From the NCBI RefSeq assembly GCF_023078475.1, contig NZ_CP095741.1, forward strand, positions 992,001 through 1,056,000: a DNA stretch of 64,000 nucleotides, written 5' to 3'. This DNA is from Luteibacter aegosomaticola. Its GTDB lineage: Bacteria > Pseudomonadota > Gammaproteobacteria > Xanthomonadales > Rhodanobacteraceae. Position numbers and translations under genes: made by a program. The notes under the pieces are model-generated. The model saw nothing but the letters and a program-made list of their open reading frames with translations. It searched no databases and was not told the DNA's origin. Shown here in pieces: positions 51,062-60,529 of this stretch. The number at the start of each line of letters is the position of its first letter. Within the stretch, counting starts at the first letter, position 1.

Positions 51062-52447
51062 TTAGTTCGGCAGGCCCAGGTCGTCGATCATGGCCTTCAG
51101 GAAGCGCGCAGCCTCACCGCCGGTGGCGGCGCGGTGGTCGAAGGTGAGCGACAGCGGCATGCGGCGGTGCACTTCGATACCGCCCATGACGGCGACCACA
51201 TCGTGGCTGAGCTTGCCGGCGCCGATGATGGCGACGGTCGGCGGCACGACCACCGGGGTGGCGTAACGGCCGGCGAACATGCCGAAGTTGCTCAGGCTGA
51301 TCGTGTAGCCCGAAAGCTCCGAGGCCGGGATGCTGCGGTCTTCCACCGAAGCGCGCAGGCGCTTGATGGCAGCGCGGACGCCGGCACCGTCGAGCACGTC
51401 GGCGTTACGCAGGGCCGGCACGAACAGACCGTCTTCCGTATCTACCGCGATACCGATATCCACATGCGGATGCAGCGTGCGGGTCAGGTCCTTTCCGTTG
51501 AACCATGCGTTGAGCGCCGGCACGGCCTTGCAGGCCACGACGATCGCGCGGATCAGGCGGGCGGTGATGTCCTGCTTGCCGATCCAGGCGTGCAGGTCGG
51601 CGTCGTCCACGATGGTGGTCGGCACGACCTGGGCATGCGCATCGGCCATGACGCGCGCCATGTTGCGGCGAACGCCCTTCAGCTGTTCCGGCTGGCCCAT
51701 CGCTTCCTTGCCCGGGGGCGCGGTGCGAACGGCCTTGCCAGCCAGCGACACCGGCGTGCGGGTCGGGGCGGGGCCCGGTTCCGGCAGCGACGGCGCGAGG
51801 TGCTGGGCGGCAGCGGAGCGGGCCGGGGCAGCGCCCACGGCAGCCGAACCATTGGCGGCCGCGTTCTTCACGTCAGCCATGGTGATGACGCCACCGGCGC
51901 CGGTCGGCTGCACGCGGGTGAGGTCCACCTTGAGCTTCTTGGCAGCGGCACGCACTGCCGGCACGGCCTTGACGCCACCGGCGCTGGAGACCTGCTCGGT
52001 GTGCACGGCATTGCCGCTGACCATGGCGCCCACGACGGTGCCTTCGTCTTCGCGATCGGCCGAAGCCTTCGGCGGATCGATCTCGCCACCGTCATCGGAA
52101 GCGACGACCTTCGACGGATCATCCGTAGCCGGCGAACCGACGCCCTTCTTCGGGCCGTGATGGTGGCCGGTGGATTCCGCTTCGGCACGCTGGCGGGCAT
52201 TCGGGTCGATCTCGAAATCGGCCAGCGAGGCGCCGGTCTCGATGATGTCGCCCACGCCACCGTGCAGCTTCTTCACGGTGCCGGAGTACGGCGAGGGCAC
52301 GTCAACGACGGCCTTCGCGGTTTCCATCGACACCAGCGGGGCGTCGAGCTTGATCGTGTCGCCTTCCTTGACGTGCCACTCGACGACGGTCGCGTCGGGC
52401 AGGCCTTCGCCGAGGTCCGGCAGGAAAAAGGTCTTGATATCGGCCAT
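51062..52447 (-). CDS. 2-oxoacid dehydrogenase E2 (dihydrolipoamide acyltransferase)
   Basis: A 461-residue E2: N-terminal lipoyl domain (WHVKEGDTIKLDAPLVSMET AKAVVDVP, lipoylated Lys at about 43), a peripheral-subunit-binding domain (VPAVRAAAKKLKVDLTRVQPTGA) and a catalytic domain. The catalytic motif, usually HxxxDG, reads FDHRAATGGEAARF, with Thr in place of Asp. Together with E1 it would make acyl-CoA from branched-chain or other 2-oxoacids. It is the third gene of an operon; no E3 gene is present. Confidence 0.9.
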   Translation of the reverse strand: MADIKTFFLPDLGEGLPDATVVEWHVKEGDTIKLDAPLVSMETAKAVVDVPSPYSGTVKKLHGGVGDIIETGASLADFEIDPNARQRAEAESTGHHHGPKKGVGSPATDDPSKVVASDDGGEIDPPKASADREDEGTVVGAMVSGNAVHTEQVSSAGGVKAVPAVRAAAKKLKVDLTRVQPTGAGGVITMADVKNAAANGSAAVGAAPARSAAAQHLAPSLPEPGPAPTRTPVSLAGKAVRTAPPGKEAMGQPEQLKGVRRNMARVMADAHAQVVPTTIVDDADLHAWIGKQDITARLIRAIVVACKAVPALNAWFNGKDLTRTLHPHVDIGIAVDTEDGLFVPALRNADVLDGAGVRAAIKRLRASVEDRSIPASELSGYTISLSNFGMFAGRYATPVVVPPTVAIIGAGKLSHDVVAVMGGIEVHRRMPLSLTFDHRAATGGEAARFLKAMIDDLGLPN

Positions 52448-52460
52448 GTCTAGAGGTTCC

Positions 52461-53441
52461 TCAGGAGGCAGCCAGCGTGCGCTGGGCGGCTTCGACGATG
52501 CGTTCGACGCTGGGCAGGTACTTCATTTCCAGGCGGAACAGCGGGATGTGCGTATCGAAGCCGGTGACGCGCTCGACCGGCGCGAGCAGGCTGTACAGGC
52601 ATTCTTCCGACAGACGGGCAGCGATTTCCGCACCGAAACCAGCGGTCTTCGGCGCTTCGTGCACGATGACGCAACGGCCGGTCTTGGTGACCGATTCGGC
52701 GATCGTGTCGAAATCGAGCGGGGTCAGCGTGGCGACGTCGATGACTTCGGCGCTGATGCCCTGCTGGGCGAGTTCATCGGCGGCTTCAAGGCATTCCTTG
52801 ACCTGCGCACCCCAGGTGACGAGGGTGACGTCGGTACCGTCGCGCAGGACGAAGCAGACGTCGAGCGGCAGCGCCTCGCCGTCATCGGGCACTTCTTCCT
52901 TGTACTGGCGGTAGATGCGCTTCGGCTCGAAGAAGATCACCGGATCCGGGTCACGGATGGCGGCGAGCAGCAGGCCGTAGGCACGCGCCGGCGACGACGG
53001 CATGACCACGCGCAGGCCCGGGATGTTGGTGAACAGGTGCTCGTTCGCCTCGGAGTGATGCTCCGGTGCGCGAATGCCGCCGCCCCACGGGGCGCGCCAC
53101 ACGGCCGGCACGGTCATGCGGCCGCGGGTACGGTTGCGCATGCGCGCGGCGTGGCAGGCGATGTGCTCCATCATCGGGTAGATGAAGCCTTCGAACTGCG
53201 CTTCGGCGACCGGCTTCATGCCCTGCACGGCGAGACCGATGGTCAGGCCGGCGATGGTGCCTTCGTCCAGCGGCGTGTCGATGACGCGCTCTTCGCCGAA
53301 CTGTTCCTGCAGGCCCTGGGTAGCGCGGAACACGCCACCGTTGACGCCGACGTCTTCGCCGAGCACCACGACGCTATCGTCGTTGCGCATTTCGTAGGCG
53401 AGCGCCTGGGTCACGGCTTCGATAAGAGTGATTTGTGCCAT
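52461..53441 (-). CDS. 2-oxoacid dehydrogenase E1 component, beta subunit
   Basis: A 326-residue thiamine-diphosphate enzyme subunit: MAQITLIEAVTQALAYEMRN, VVVLGEDVGVNGGVFRATQG, MVEHIACHAARMRNRTRG-type region and VIDVATLTPLDFDTIAESV. It forms an alpha2beta2 E1 with the preceding gene product. Sequence cannot safely separate branched-chain from pyruvate specificity; the surrounding amino-acid catabolism favours branched-chain. Confidence 0.92.
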   Translation of the reverse strand: MAQITLIEAVTQALAYEMRNDDSVVVLGEDVGVNGGVFRATQGLQEQFGEERVIDTPLDEGTIAGLTIGLAVQGMKPVAEAQFEGFIYPMMEHIACHAARMRNRTRGRMTVPAVWRAPWGGGIRAPEHHSEANEHLFTNIPGLRVVMPSSPARAYGLLLAAIRDPDPVIFFEPKRIYRQYKEEVPDDGEALPLDVCFVLRDGTDVTLVTWGAQVKECLEAADELAQQGISAEVIDVATLTPLDFDTIAESVTKTGRCVIVHEAPKTAGFGAEIAARLSEECLYSLLAPVERVTGFDTHIPLFRLEMKYLPSVERIVEAAQRTLAAS

Positions 53442-53453
53442 GGGAAGGGCTCC

Positions 53454-54533
53454 TTACGACTTGCGATCGAGGGAAGCGACGAGCTCGCGCTGCGCTTCGA
53501 GGTCGGCCGGGACTTCGGCGTACAGGTAATCGAACATCGCCGTTGCCGGCTGGTTCTTCGTCTCCAGGTACGCGTTGACCTCGTTATCCATCCAGTCGTC
53601 GCACTCGGCCTTCCAGGCCTCTTCCTTCGCGTCGTCCCACTTGCCCTTGGCTTCGAGCCACTTGCGCAGGCGCGGCACCGGGTCACGTTCCCAGGCGTCC
53701 TTCACTTCCTGCTCGCCGCGGTAGCGGCGGGCATCGTCGGCGGTGGTGTGGTCGCCGAGGCGGTAGGTCACCGCTTCGATCACCGTGCCGCCCTGGCCGG
53801 AACGGGCGCGCTCGAGCGCGTCTTCCATGGCCTTGCGCACGGCGATGATGTCGTTGCCGTCGACCTGGATGCAGAACAGGCCGGCCGCGATGCCCTTCTG
53901 GGCCAGCGTGCCGGAACCGCTCTGGATGCGGCGCGGGACCGAGATGGCCCACTGGTTGTTCACGATGACGGCGACCAGCGGCAGGTTCTGCGCACCGGTG
54001 ACGTTGATCGCGCCGTAGAAGTCGCCCTTGGACGAGCCGCCATCACCGATGGTGCACACGGCCACGCGCGGTTCCTTGCGGATCTTGAACGCCAGCGCCG
54101 AGCCGGCGGCGTGCAGGCACTGCGTGCCGATAGGAACGCACCAGGCAAAATCGTGCGCCGGGGCATCCTTGAAGTCGTTACCGCGCTCGTCGCCACCCCA
54201 GTAGGTGTAGACCTCGCGCGGCTTCACGCCGCGGTACAGCTGGGCGCCGTATTCGCGGTAGGAGACCGCCAGCGAATCTTCGCGGCGCATGGCGCTGCCG
54301 ATGCCGACGTGCGCGGCTTCATGGCCTAGGCACGAGGCATACGTGCCGAGCTTGCCGGTACGCTGCAGGGCGATCGACTTGGCGTCGAACACGCGGGTGG
54401 AGACCATGAGCTTGTAGAGCTCGACCATGTGGTCGAGATCCTTGGCGAAGGCGGGCATTTCCTTGCCGGTTTCCTTGCCATCCTGGTCAAGGTACTGCAG
54501 GTATTCAATTTCAAACTTGGCGGCGATGGACAC
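53454..54533 (-). CDS. 2-oxoacid dehydrogenase E1 component, alpha subunit
   Basis: A 359-residue subunit with thiamine-diphosphate motif VCTIGDGGSSKGDFYGAINV then NNQWAISVP (GDG...NN), and phosphorylation-loop-like YRLGDHTTADDARRY. The GTG start at 54533 (MSIAAKFEIEYLQ) follows GGGAGCG. First gene of the E1alpha-E1beta-E2 operon, divergent from kynA; it decarboxylates the 2-oxoacid. Confidence 0.92.
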   Translation of the reverse strand: MSIAAKFEIEYLQYLDQDGKETGKEMPAFAKDLDHMVELYKLMVSTRVFDAKSIALQRTGKLGTYASCLGHEAAHVGIGSAMRREDSLAVSYREYGAQLYRGVKPREVYTYWGGDERGNDFKDAPAHDFAWCVPIGTQCLHAAGSALAFKIRKEPRVAVCTIGDGGSSKGDFYGAINVTGAQNLPLVAVIVNNQWAISVPRRIQSGSGTLAQKGIAAGLFCIQVDGNDIIAVRKAMEDALERARSGQGGTVIEAVTYRLGDHTTADDARRYRGEQEVKDAWERDPVPRLRKWLEAKGKWDDAKEEAWKAECDDWMDNEVNAYLETKNQPATAMFDYLYAEVPADLEAQRELVASLDRKS

Positions 54534-54756
54534 GACTCGCTCCCAGGGGAAGGTTAGAAACGACACGCACGATGGGGGAAGCGGCCGGCCCATCCAGCGG
54601 GGCACGAACGGCTTATCAGGTCTTGCGAGCCGGACTAGATATCAGGGGTATTATGGCGCGGCAAGGCACGCCGCAGCATGACCAAAACGTCTCAGGCCCC
54701 TCAAATGGCTTTGTGGCGCGGTTCCTGCGCTATCCACCCACTATGTGAAGACGCCC

Positions 54757-55605
54757 ATGGCCCATCCCCAGCGCGACCTCGAACCCGGTATCCACACCGA
54801 CCTGGAAGGGCGGGTGACCTACGGTTCGTACCTCCGCCTGGACCAGGTGCTGTCGGCCCAGCACCCGCTGACCGAGCCCCAGCACCACGACGAAATGCTC
54901 TTCATCATCCAGCACCAGACCTCCGAGCTGTGGCTGAAGCTGATGATCCATGAGCTGGATGCCGCCCTGGCGCGCCTGCGCGCCGACGACCTGGGTGGCA
55001 CCCAGAAAGTGCTTGCCCGCGTCAAGCAGATTCAGCGGCAGCTCTATGAGCAGTGGGCGGTGCTGGAAACGCTCACTCCGGCCGAATACCTGGAATTCCG
55101 CGATGTGCTGGGGCCGTCCTCGGGTTTCCAGTCGCTGCAGTACCGCATCGTGGAATTCATGCTCGGCAATAAGCTCGGCAGCATGTTGGCGGTGTTCGAA
55201 CACGATCCGGCGGATCACGCCCGGTTGAAAGCCGTCTTCGAAGCGCCCGGCCTGTACGACGAGTACCTGCGCTTCCTGGCCCGCCGCGGCCATCCGGTGC
55301 CGGTAGAATTGCTGGAGCGCGATGTCACCCAGCCCTGGCGAAGCCAGCCGGCGTTGCTGCCCATCTTCAAGCGCATTTACGAAGATACGGCCGCGTACTG
55401 GTCTGAGTATCATCTCAGTGAGCTGCTGGTCGACATCGAAGAGAACTTCCAGCTCTGGCGGTTCCGCCACATGAAAACGGTGGAGCGCATCATCGGTTTC
55501 AAGCCCGGCACGGGCGGCTCCTCCGGCGTCGCCTTCCTGCGCAAGGCGCTGGAACAGAGCTTTTTCCCCGAACTCATCGAAGTTCGCACGCTGCTGGGCA
55601 CCTGA
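54757..55605 (+). CDS. kynA: Tryptophan 2,3-dioxygenase
   Basis: A 282-residue haem dioxygenase that opens tryptophan to N-formylkynurenine: [58 protein letters not shown], and C-terminal [20 protein letters not shown] with the haem/substrate region. Length is normal. A GTG twelve bases upstream is an alternative start. It opens the kynurenine pathway; the next enzymes are not in the window. Confidence 0.95.
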   Translation: MAHPQRDLEPGIHTDLEGRVTYGSYLRLDQVLSAQHPLTEPQHHDEMLFIIQHQTSELWLKLMIHELDAALARLRADDLGGTQKVLARVKQIQRQLYEQWAVLETLTPAEYLEFRDVLGPSSGFQSLQYRIVEFMLGNKLGSMLAVFEHDPADHARLKAVFEAPGLYDEYLRFLARRGHPVPVELLERDVTQPWRSQPALLPIFKRIYEDTAAYWSEYHLSELLVDIEENFQLWRFRHMKTVERIIGFKPGTGGSSGVAFLRKALEQSFFPELIEVRTLLGT

Positions 55606-55621
55606 CCCGCGACGCCCGCCC

Positions 55622-55689
55622 TGTAGGAGCGCGCTTGCGCGCGATGGGTGCTCGCGGCAAGAGCCATCGCGCGCAAGCGCGCTCCTACA
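55622..55689. repeat. REP-type repeat, family A, inverted pair
   Basis: TGTAGGAGCGCGCTTGCGCG faces its inverted copy ending GCGCTCCTACA across about 20 bases. It lies between kynA and the peptide transporter gene, which are on the same strand. Confidence 0.88.
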
Positions 55690-55773
55690 GGCGGCGCACC
55701 ATACGGCACTGCACGATTGACGCCATGGGCCGCGCCCGCTAAACACCCACATCGATCTACGCCAAGGGAAGCC

Positions 55774-57279
55774 ATGACTTCATCCGCCCCCAGCCAGGCA
55801 CGGCCCGTGCCCGATTACCCGCAGACCATGGGCCACCCGCGTCCGTTGTGGATGTTGTTCATGACGGAATTCTGGGAGCGCTTTGCCTTTTACGGCATGC
55901 GTTGGGCGCTCACGCTGTATATCGTCGCCGAGTTCTTCAACGGTGAGGCGTCCGGTCAGGGTTATGCCAGCCGTACCTATGGCGCGTACCTCGCGCTGGT
56001 GTACGCATCGGCCATCTTCGGTGGCTATGTGGCCGATCGCGTGTTGGGTTACCAGCGGTCCATCCTGGTCGGTGCGGCTGTGATGGGCCTGGGCCTTTTC
56101 ATGGTGATGGTGCCGCAGCAGGATATTTTCCTTGCCGGTCTCGCTACGGTGATCGTCGGCAACGGCCTGTTCAAGCCGAATATCTCGTCGCTTGTGGGTC
56201 AGATTTACCCGGTGGGCGATGACCGCCGCGACCGCGGATTCACCATCTTCTACATGGGCATCAACCTCGGTGGCTTCCTTGCGCCGCTGCTTACCGGCTG
56301 GGTCGCGTCGGTAATGACCGACACCCCGCTGCAGCAGAACTATCGCGCCGTCTTCGCCTCCACGGGCGTCGGCATGGTCATCTGCTTCATCTGGTTCCTG
56401 ATCGGCAAGCGTCAGCTCAAGGGCGTGGGCGTGCCGCCGCCGGAGCGCCACGAGGGCAAGAGCCTGCTCGCGGTCATCATCGGCATCATCATCGCCGTGC
56501 CGCTGGTTTACCTGCTCATGGCCAAGGCGGGCGCCATCGTCATCGCATGGCTGCTCGGCGTGCTGTTCATCGGCGTGGCGGTAATGCTGGTGCTTGAGGC
56601 CGTGCGCCACGACACGATCCAGATCCATCGCGTCATCGCCATGCTGTTGTTGTTCGCGTTCAACGTGCTGTTCTGGATGTTCTTCGAACAGGCCGGCAGT
56701 TCGTTCAACTTCCTCGCGGAAAACCTCGTCGATCGCCAGATGTTCGGCTGGGAATTCCCCACCGGCTGGTTCCAGTCGGTGAACTCCGCCGCCATCCTCG
56801 TCTGCGCGCCGGTCGTGGCGCTGGCGTGGGGCCTGTTGGCGAAGGTGCGCGCCGAGCCGTCGATTCCGCGCAAGTTTGGCCTGGGCCTGCTCTTCAACGG
56901 CATCGGCTTCCTGGTGCTGATGTATGCGCTGAAAAGCCTGGTGGATGGCCACGGCCTCATCCCGTTCTGGCCGCTGGCGGCCTGCTACGTGGCCCAGACC
57001 ATCGGTGAGCTGTGCCTCTCGCCGATCGGCCTGTCGATGGTGACCAAGCTGGCGCCGCTGCGCGTGGTGGGCCTGGCCATGGGCGGCTGGTTCCTTTCCA
57101 CCGCCATTGGCAACAACCTCTCGGGCTTGCTCGCGGGCCACATCAGTGGCGACAGCGGCATGACGGTGGCCTCGGCCCTATCCGGCTTCACCTTCAGCTT
57201 CGAGCTGCTGCTCGGCGCGGGCGTGGTGCTGTTCCTGATCGCCCCGCTGATCAACAAGCTGATGCACGGGATCAAATGA
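55774..57279 (+). CDS. POT family proton-dependent peptide transporter
   Basis: A 501-residue inner-membrane transporter with about 14 segments. POT/PTR signatures: MTEFWERFAFYGMRWALTLY (the ExxER-type proton motif), YAMLVYASAIFGGYVADRVL-like region, FTIFYMGINLGGFLAPLLTG (PTR2 motif) and FWMFFEQAGSSFNFLAENLV. It imports di- and tripeptides. The start follows CCAAGGGAAGCC. Confidence 0.93.
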   Translation: MTSSAPSQARPVPDYPQTMGHPRPLWMLFMTEFWERFAFYGMRWALTLYIVAEFFNGEASGQGYASRTYGAYLALVYASAIFGGYVADRVLGYQRSILVGAAVMGLGLFMVMVPQQDIFLAGLATVIVGNGLFKPNISSLVGQIYPVGDDRRDRGFTIFYMGINLGGFLAPLLTGWVASVMTDTPLQQNYRAVFASTGVGMVICFIWFLIGKRQLKGVGVPPPERHEGKSLLAVIIGIIIAVPLVYLLMAKAGAIVIAWLLGVLFIGVAVMLVLEAVRHDTIQIHRVIAMLLLFAFNVLFWMFFEQAGSSFNFLAENLVDRQMFGWEFPTGWFQSVNSAAILVCAPVVALAWGLLAKVRAEPSIPRKFGLGLLFNGIGFLVLMYALKSLVDGHGLIPFWPLAACYVAQTIGELCLSPIGLSMVTKLAPLRVVGLAMGGWFLSTAIGNNLSGLLAGHISGDSGMTVASALSGFTFSFELLLGAGVVLFLIAPLINKLMHGIK

Positions 57280-57313
57280 TCGAAATCCACCCGCGCCTGC
57301 GGATGGCTTTCCC

Positions 57314-57408
57314 GTAGGAGCCCACCCTGTGGGCGACGCCGTTCGCGGTGACGCCGCAGGGCCTGTTGCGCTGGGGCGAAAGATGTCGCCCACAGGGTGG
57401 GCTCCTAC
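57314..57408. repeat. REP-type repeat, family B, inverted pair
   Basis: GTAGGAGCCCACCCTGTGGG with CGACGCC and its inverted copy. The right arm carries the TAG stop of the convergent MarR gene (57405-57407, reverse strand). Confidence 0.88.
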
Positions 57409-57854
57409 GGGCCCAGTAGCTTGTCGAGGATTTTCTCTAGCCAGGCTTTTTCGTCCTCGCTGAGCTTTTCCAGCAATTCGCGCTCATGGGCGCGGGCGAG
57501 GGGGGCCACTTCGTCGTGGATGGCCCAGCCGGCCTCGGAAAGGTTCAGCACCGAGCGGCGCTTGTCGCCGTCGAAGGTGCCCCGGTCGATTCGGCCGGCT
57601 TCCACCAAGCGCGCCACGGCGCGGCTCACCGCCACCTTGTCCATGCGGGTGCGCTCGACCACCTGGGTCGCCGAACTGGCCGGGAACCGGGCCAGGATCG
57701 TCATCACGCGCCATTCCGTCATGCTGAGCTGGAATCGGCCCTGGTACTCGTCCGCGATCGACTGGCTGACCGTGTTCGAAAGGATCGACAGGCGATAGGG
57801 CAGGAAGTGTTCCAGCTCCAGCGGGGCGTGGGCGGGGACGGGTTCGAGGGTCAT
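57405..57854 (-). CDS. MarR-family regulator, probable regulator of hppD
   Basis: A 149-residue winged-helix regulator: LSILSNTVSQSIADEYQGRF, helix-turn-helix FPASSATQVVERTRMDKVAV SRAVARL, and wing DKRRSVLNLSEAGWAI. It is divergent from hppD with 89 bases between starts, where an imperfect palindrome overlaps the hppD promoter. By analogy with HpdA/HmgR-type systems it may respond to a homogentisate-pathway intermediate. Its stop lies in a family B repeat. Confidence 0.87.
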   Translation of the reverse strand: MTLEPVPAHAPLELEHFLPYRLSILSNTVSQSIADEYQGRFQLSMTEWRVMTILARFPASSATQVVERTRMDKVAVSRAVARLVEAGRIDRGTFDGDKRRSVLNLSEAGWAIHDEVAPLARAHERELLEKLSEDEKAWLEKILDKLLGP

Positions 57855-57867
57855 TGCTGCGCCGATC

Positions 57868-57897
57868 CTTGCAAATGGTTACAAGTGAAACTATAAG
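57868..57897 (+). promoter_or_regulatory. Candidate hppD promoter with overlapping MarR operator
   Basis: A -35-like TTGCAA (57869) and -10-like TATAAG (57892) are 17 bases apart. An 18-base imperfect palindrome, CTTGCAAATGGTTACAAG (57868-57885; CTTGnAA...TTnCAAG), covers the -35 box, as expected for repression by the divergent MarR protein. Confidence 0.6.
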
Positions 57898-57943
57898 GTG
57901 CCGGTAGACGGCGCAAGCCGCCCCCCAGCCAGGAGTATCGCTT

Positions 57944-59032
57944 ATGAGCGCCCAGCCCAATATCGGTATGGAAGTCACCACCTTCGAAAACCCGCAGGGT
58001 GTCGATGGCTTCGAGTTCGTCGAGTTTGCCGCGCCGGAGGCGAAGCTGCTCCACGATCTGTTCCCCCGCCTTGGCTTTACCGCCGTGGCCAAGCATAAGA
58101 CCAAGGCCATCACCCTGTACCGCCAGGGCGAATGCAACTTCCTGGTCAACGAGGAGCCGAACTCCTTCGCTGCCGATTTCGTGTCGAAGCATGGCCCCTC
58201 GGCCTGCGGCTTCGCTATCCGCTTCAACCGCCCGGCCACCGACGTGCAGAAGACCGCGCTCTCGAACGGCGCGGAGCTGCTCGATAGCCTGACCGATACG
58301 CTGGCCCTGAATGTCCCGACCATCAAGGGCATTGGCGACGCCTGCCTGTACCTGATCGATACCTACGGCGCGAAGGGCGATTGCTTCGATGCCGAGTACG
58401 ATTTCTTCGCTGGCGTTGATCGCCACCCGAAGGGTTTTGGCCTCACGTTCATTGACCACCTGACCCACAATCTGCACTTCGGCAACATGCAGAAGTGGTC
58501 GGATTACTACGAGCGCCTGTTCAACTTCCGCGAGATCCGCTACTTCGACATCAAGGGCGCGAAGACCGGCCTGGTCTCGAAGGCGATGACCGCGCCGGAT
58601 GGCATGGTCCGTATCCCGTTGAACGAGAGCTCGGACCACGGTTCGCAGATCAACGAATACATCCGCGAATACAACGGCGAAGGCATCCAGCATATCGCCC
58701 TGTTCACGGACAACATCTACGACACCGTGGAAGCCATGCGTGAGAAGGACGTGGCCTTCCTGGATACGCCTGATACGTATTTCGAGGTGATCGATGTCCG
58801 CATCCCGAACCACGGCGAAGACGTGCCGCGCCTGCAGAAGAACAAGCTGCTGATCGACGCGGACCCGGAAACGCACAAGAAGTTGCTGCTGCAGATCTTC
58901 ACGCAGAACAACATCGGGCCGATCTTCTTCGAGATCATCCAGCGCAAGGGCAACGAAGGCTTCGGCAACGGCAACTTCCAGGCGCTGTTCGAGTCGATCG
59001 AACGCGACCAGATGCGCCGCGGCGTGATCTAA
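57944..59032 (+). CDS. hppD: 4-Hydroxyphenylpyruvate dioxygenase
   Basis: A 362-residue non-haem iron enzyme that converts 4-hydroxyphenylpyruvate to homogentisate. Two VOC-type halves; the C-terminal half holds the iron ligands in FIDHLTHNLHFGNMQKWSDY (His), GEGIQHIALFTDNI (His) and IGPIFFEIIQRKGNEGFGNG (Glu). Length is normal. It is followed by hmgA and the fumarylacetoacetase gene, giving the tyrosine degradation route. Confidence 0.96.
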   Translation: MSAQPNIGMEVTTFENPQGVDGFEFVEFAAPEAKLLHDLFPRLGFTAVAKHKTKAITLYRQGECNFLVNEEPNSFAADFVSKHGPSACGFAIRFNRPATDVQKTALSNGAELLDSLTDTLALNVPTIKGIGDACLYLIDTYGAKGDCFDAEYDFFAGVDRHPKGFGLTFIDHLTHNLHFGNMQKWSDYYERLFNFREIRYFDIKGAKTGLVSKAMTAPDGMVRIPLNESSDHGSQINEYIREYNGEGIQHIALFTDNIYDTVEAMREKDVAFLDTPDTYFEVIDVRIPNHGEDVPRLQKNKLLIDADPETHKKLLLQIFTQNNIGPIFFEIIQRKGNEGFGNGNFQALFESIERDQMRRGVI

Positions 59033-59070
59033 GCTCGAACGCCCGGCTCCCATGACGCCGGGCCCCCACC

Positions 59071-59166
59071 GTAGGAGCCCACCCTGTGGGCGACGCCTTT
59101 CGTACAAACGCCACACGACCTGTGGCTCTTTCGCGAAAAGATGTCGCCCACAGGGTGGGCTCCTAC
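59071..59166. repeat. REP-type repeat, family B, inverted pair
   Basis: GTAGGAGCCCACCCTGTGGG with CGACGCC and its inverted copy, located inside the tyrosine-degradation gene cluster between hppD and hmgA. If the cluster is one transcript, this hairpin would lie within it. Confidence 0.88.
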
Positions 59167-59202
59167 GGCATCATTAGGCTGGCATCGCTTCGGGATTTCA
59201 CG

Positions 59203-60513
59203 ATGAGCCACACCGACGACACCAACGGCTACCAGACCGGCTTCGGCAACGAGTTCGCCACGGAGGCCGTGCCGGGCGTGCTGCCGACGGGCCAGAACTC
59301 GCCGCAGAAAGTGGGTAAGGGCCTCTACGCCGAGCAGCTGAGCGGCAGCGCGTTCACCGCGCCGCGCCATCGCAACCTGCGTAGCTGGCTGTACCGGATC
59401 CTGCCAGCGGCGCAGCACTCGCCGTTCCGCGAACTCGCGCACGCCACGTTCCACAACCGCTTCAACGACGCACCGCCCACGCCGAACCAGATGCGCTGGG
59501 ATCCGCTACCGATGCCGCCGGCTGGCACGGATTTCATCGATGGCTTGTTCACCATGGGCGGCAATGGCGGCCCGGCGGAGCAGGGTGGCGTGGGCATCCA
59601 CCAGTACCTGGCCAACCGCGATATGGCGGGCCGCTACTTCTACAACGCCGATGGCGAGCTGCTGATCGTTCCGCAGCACGGCCGCCTGCGCATCCGCACC
59701 GAACTGGGTGTGGTCGAGGTCGAGCCGCTGGAGATCGCTGTCGTCCCGCGTGGCATCCGCTTTCTCGTGGAATTGCCGGATGGCGAGGCGCGCGGCTATA
59801 TCGCCGAGAACTTCGGCGCGCCGCTGCATCTGCCGGACCTGGGTCCTATTGGTGCCAACGGCCTGGCCCATCCGCGTGACTTCCTCACGCCGGTCGCGGC
59901 CTACGAAGATCTCGACGGTGATTTCGCCCTGATCGCCAAGTTCCAGGGCCAGCTGTGGCAGGCCGATATCAACCACTCGCCGCTGGATGTGGTGGCGTGG
60001 CACGGCAATTACGCGCCGTACAAGTACGACCTGCGCCGCTTCAATACGATCGGCTCGATCGCCGTGGACCATCCGGATCCCAGCATCTTCACCGTGCTGA
60101 CCTCGGCCAGCGATACGCCGGGCGTGGCGAACATGGATTTCGTGATCTTCCCGCCGCGCTGGCTCGTGGCCGAGCACACCTTCCGCCCGCCGTACTTCCA
60201 CCGCAATGTGGCCAGCGAGTTCATGGGCCTGATTACGGGTGCGTACGACGCCAAGGCCGGCGGGTTCGTGCCGGGTGGTTCCAGCCTGCATAACTGCATG
60301 AGCGGCCACGGCCCGGATAACGCGAGTTTCGAAAAAGCCTCCAGCGCGGACGTGAGCAAGCCGGACCACATCACCGGTACGATGGCTTTCATGTTCGAAA
60401 CCCGCAAGGTCATCCATGCCAGCCAGCAGGCGCTGGCCTCGGAAGCCTTGCAGGGCAATTACTACGAATGCTGGCGCGGGCTGAAGAAGCACTTCGACCC
60501 GAACGCCGCCTGA
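59203..60513 (+). CDS. hmgA: Homogentisate 1,2-dioxygenase
   Basis: A 436-residue cupin-type iron dioxygenase: [60 protein letters not shown], and iron-site region [26 protein letters not shown] (H/E) with [11 protein letters not shown]. It opens homogentisate to maleylacetoacetate. The start at 59203 is the first ATG in the frame with homology ([10 protein letters not shown]). Confidence 0.96.
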   Translation: MSHTDDTNGYQTGFGNEFATEAVPGVLPTGQNSPQKVGKGLYAEQLSGSAFTAPRHRNLRSWLYRILPAAQHSPFRELAHATFHNRFNDAPPTPNQMRWDPLPMPPAGTDFIDGLFTMGGNGGPAEQGGVGIHQYLANRDMAGRYFYNADGELLIVPQHGRLRIRTELGVVEVEPLEIAVVPRGIRFLVELPDGEARGYIAENFGAPLHLPDLGPIGANGLAHPRDFLTPVAAYEDLDGDFALIAKFQGQLWQADINHSPLDVVAWHGNYAPYKYDLRRFNTIGSIAVDHPDPSIFTVLTSASDTPGVANMDFVIFPPRWLVAEHTFRPPYFHRNVASEFMGLITGAYDAKAGGFVPGGSSLHNCMSGHGPDNASFEKASSADVSKPDHITGTMAFMFETRKVIHASQQALASEALQGNYYECWRGLKKHFDPNAA

Positions 60514-60529
60514 TCGACCAAGGAAACGC

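Noticed and set aside
52170..54329. A long open frame antisense to the 2-oxoacid dehydrogenase genes
   Set aside because: Shadow of three clearly homologous genes on the reverse strand; its residues show no family pattern.
55780..57141. His/Arg/Asp-rich open frame antisense to the peptide transporter
   Set aside because: Low-complexity shadow typical of the reverse frame of a membrane protein in G+C-rich DNA.
57851..59116. Open frame antisense to hppD
   Set aside because: Shadow of a clearly homologous dioxygenase with all iron ligands.
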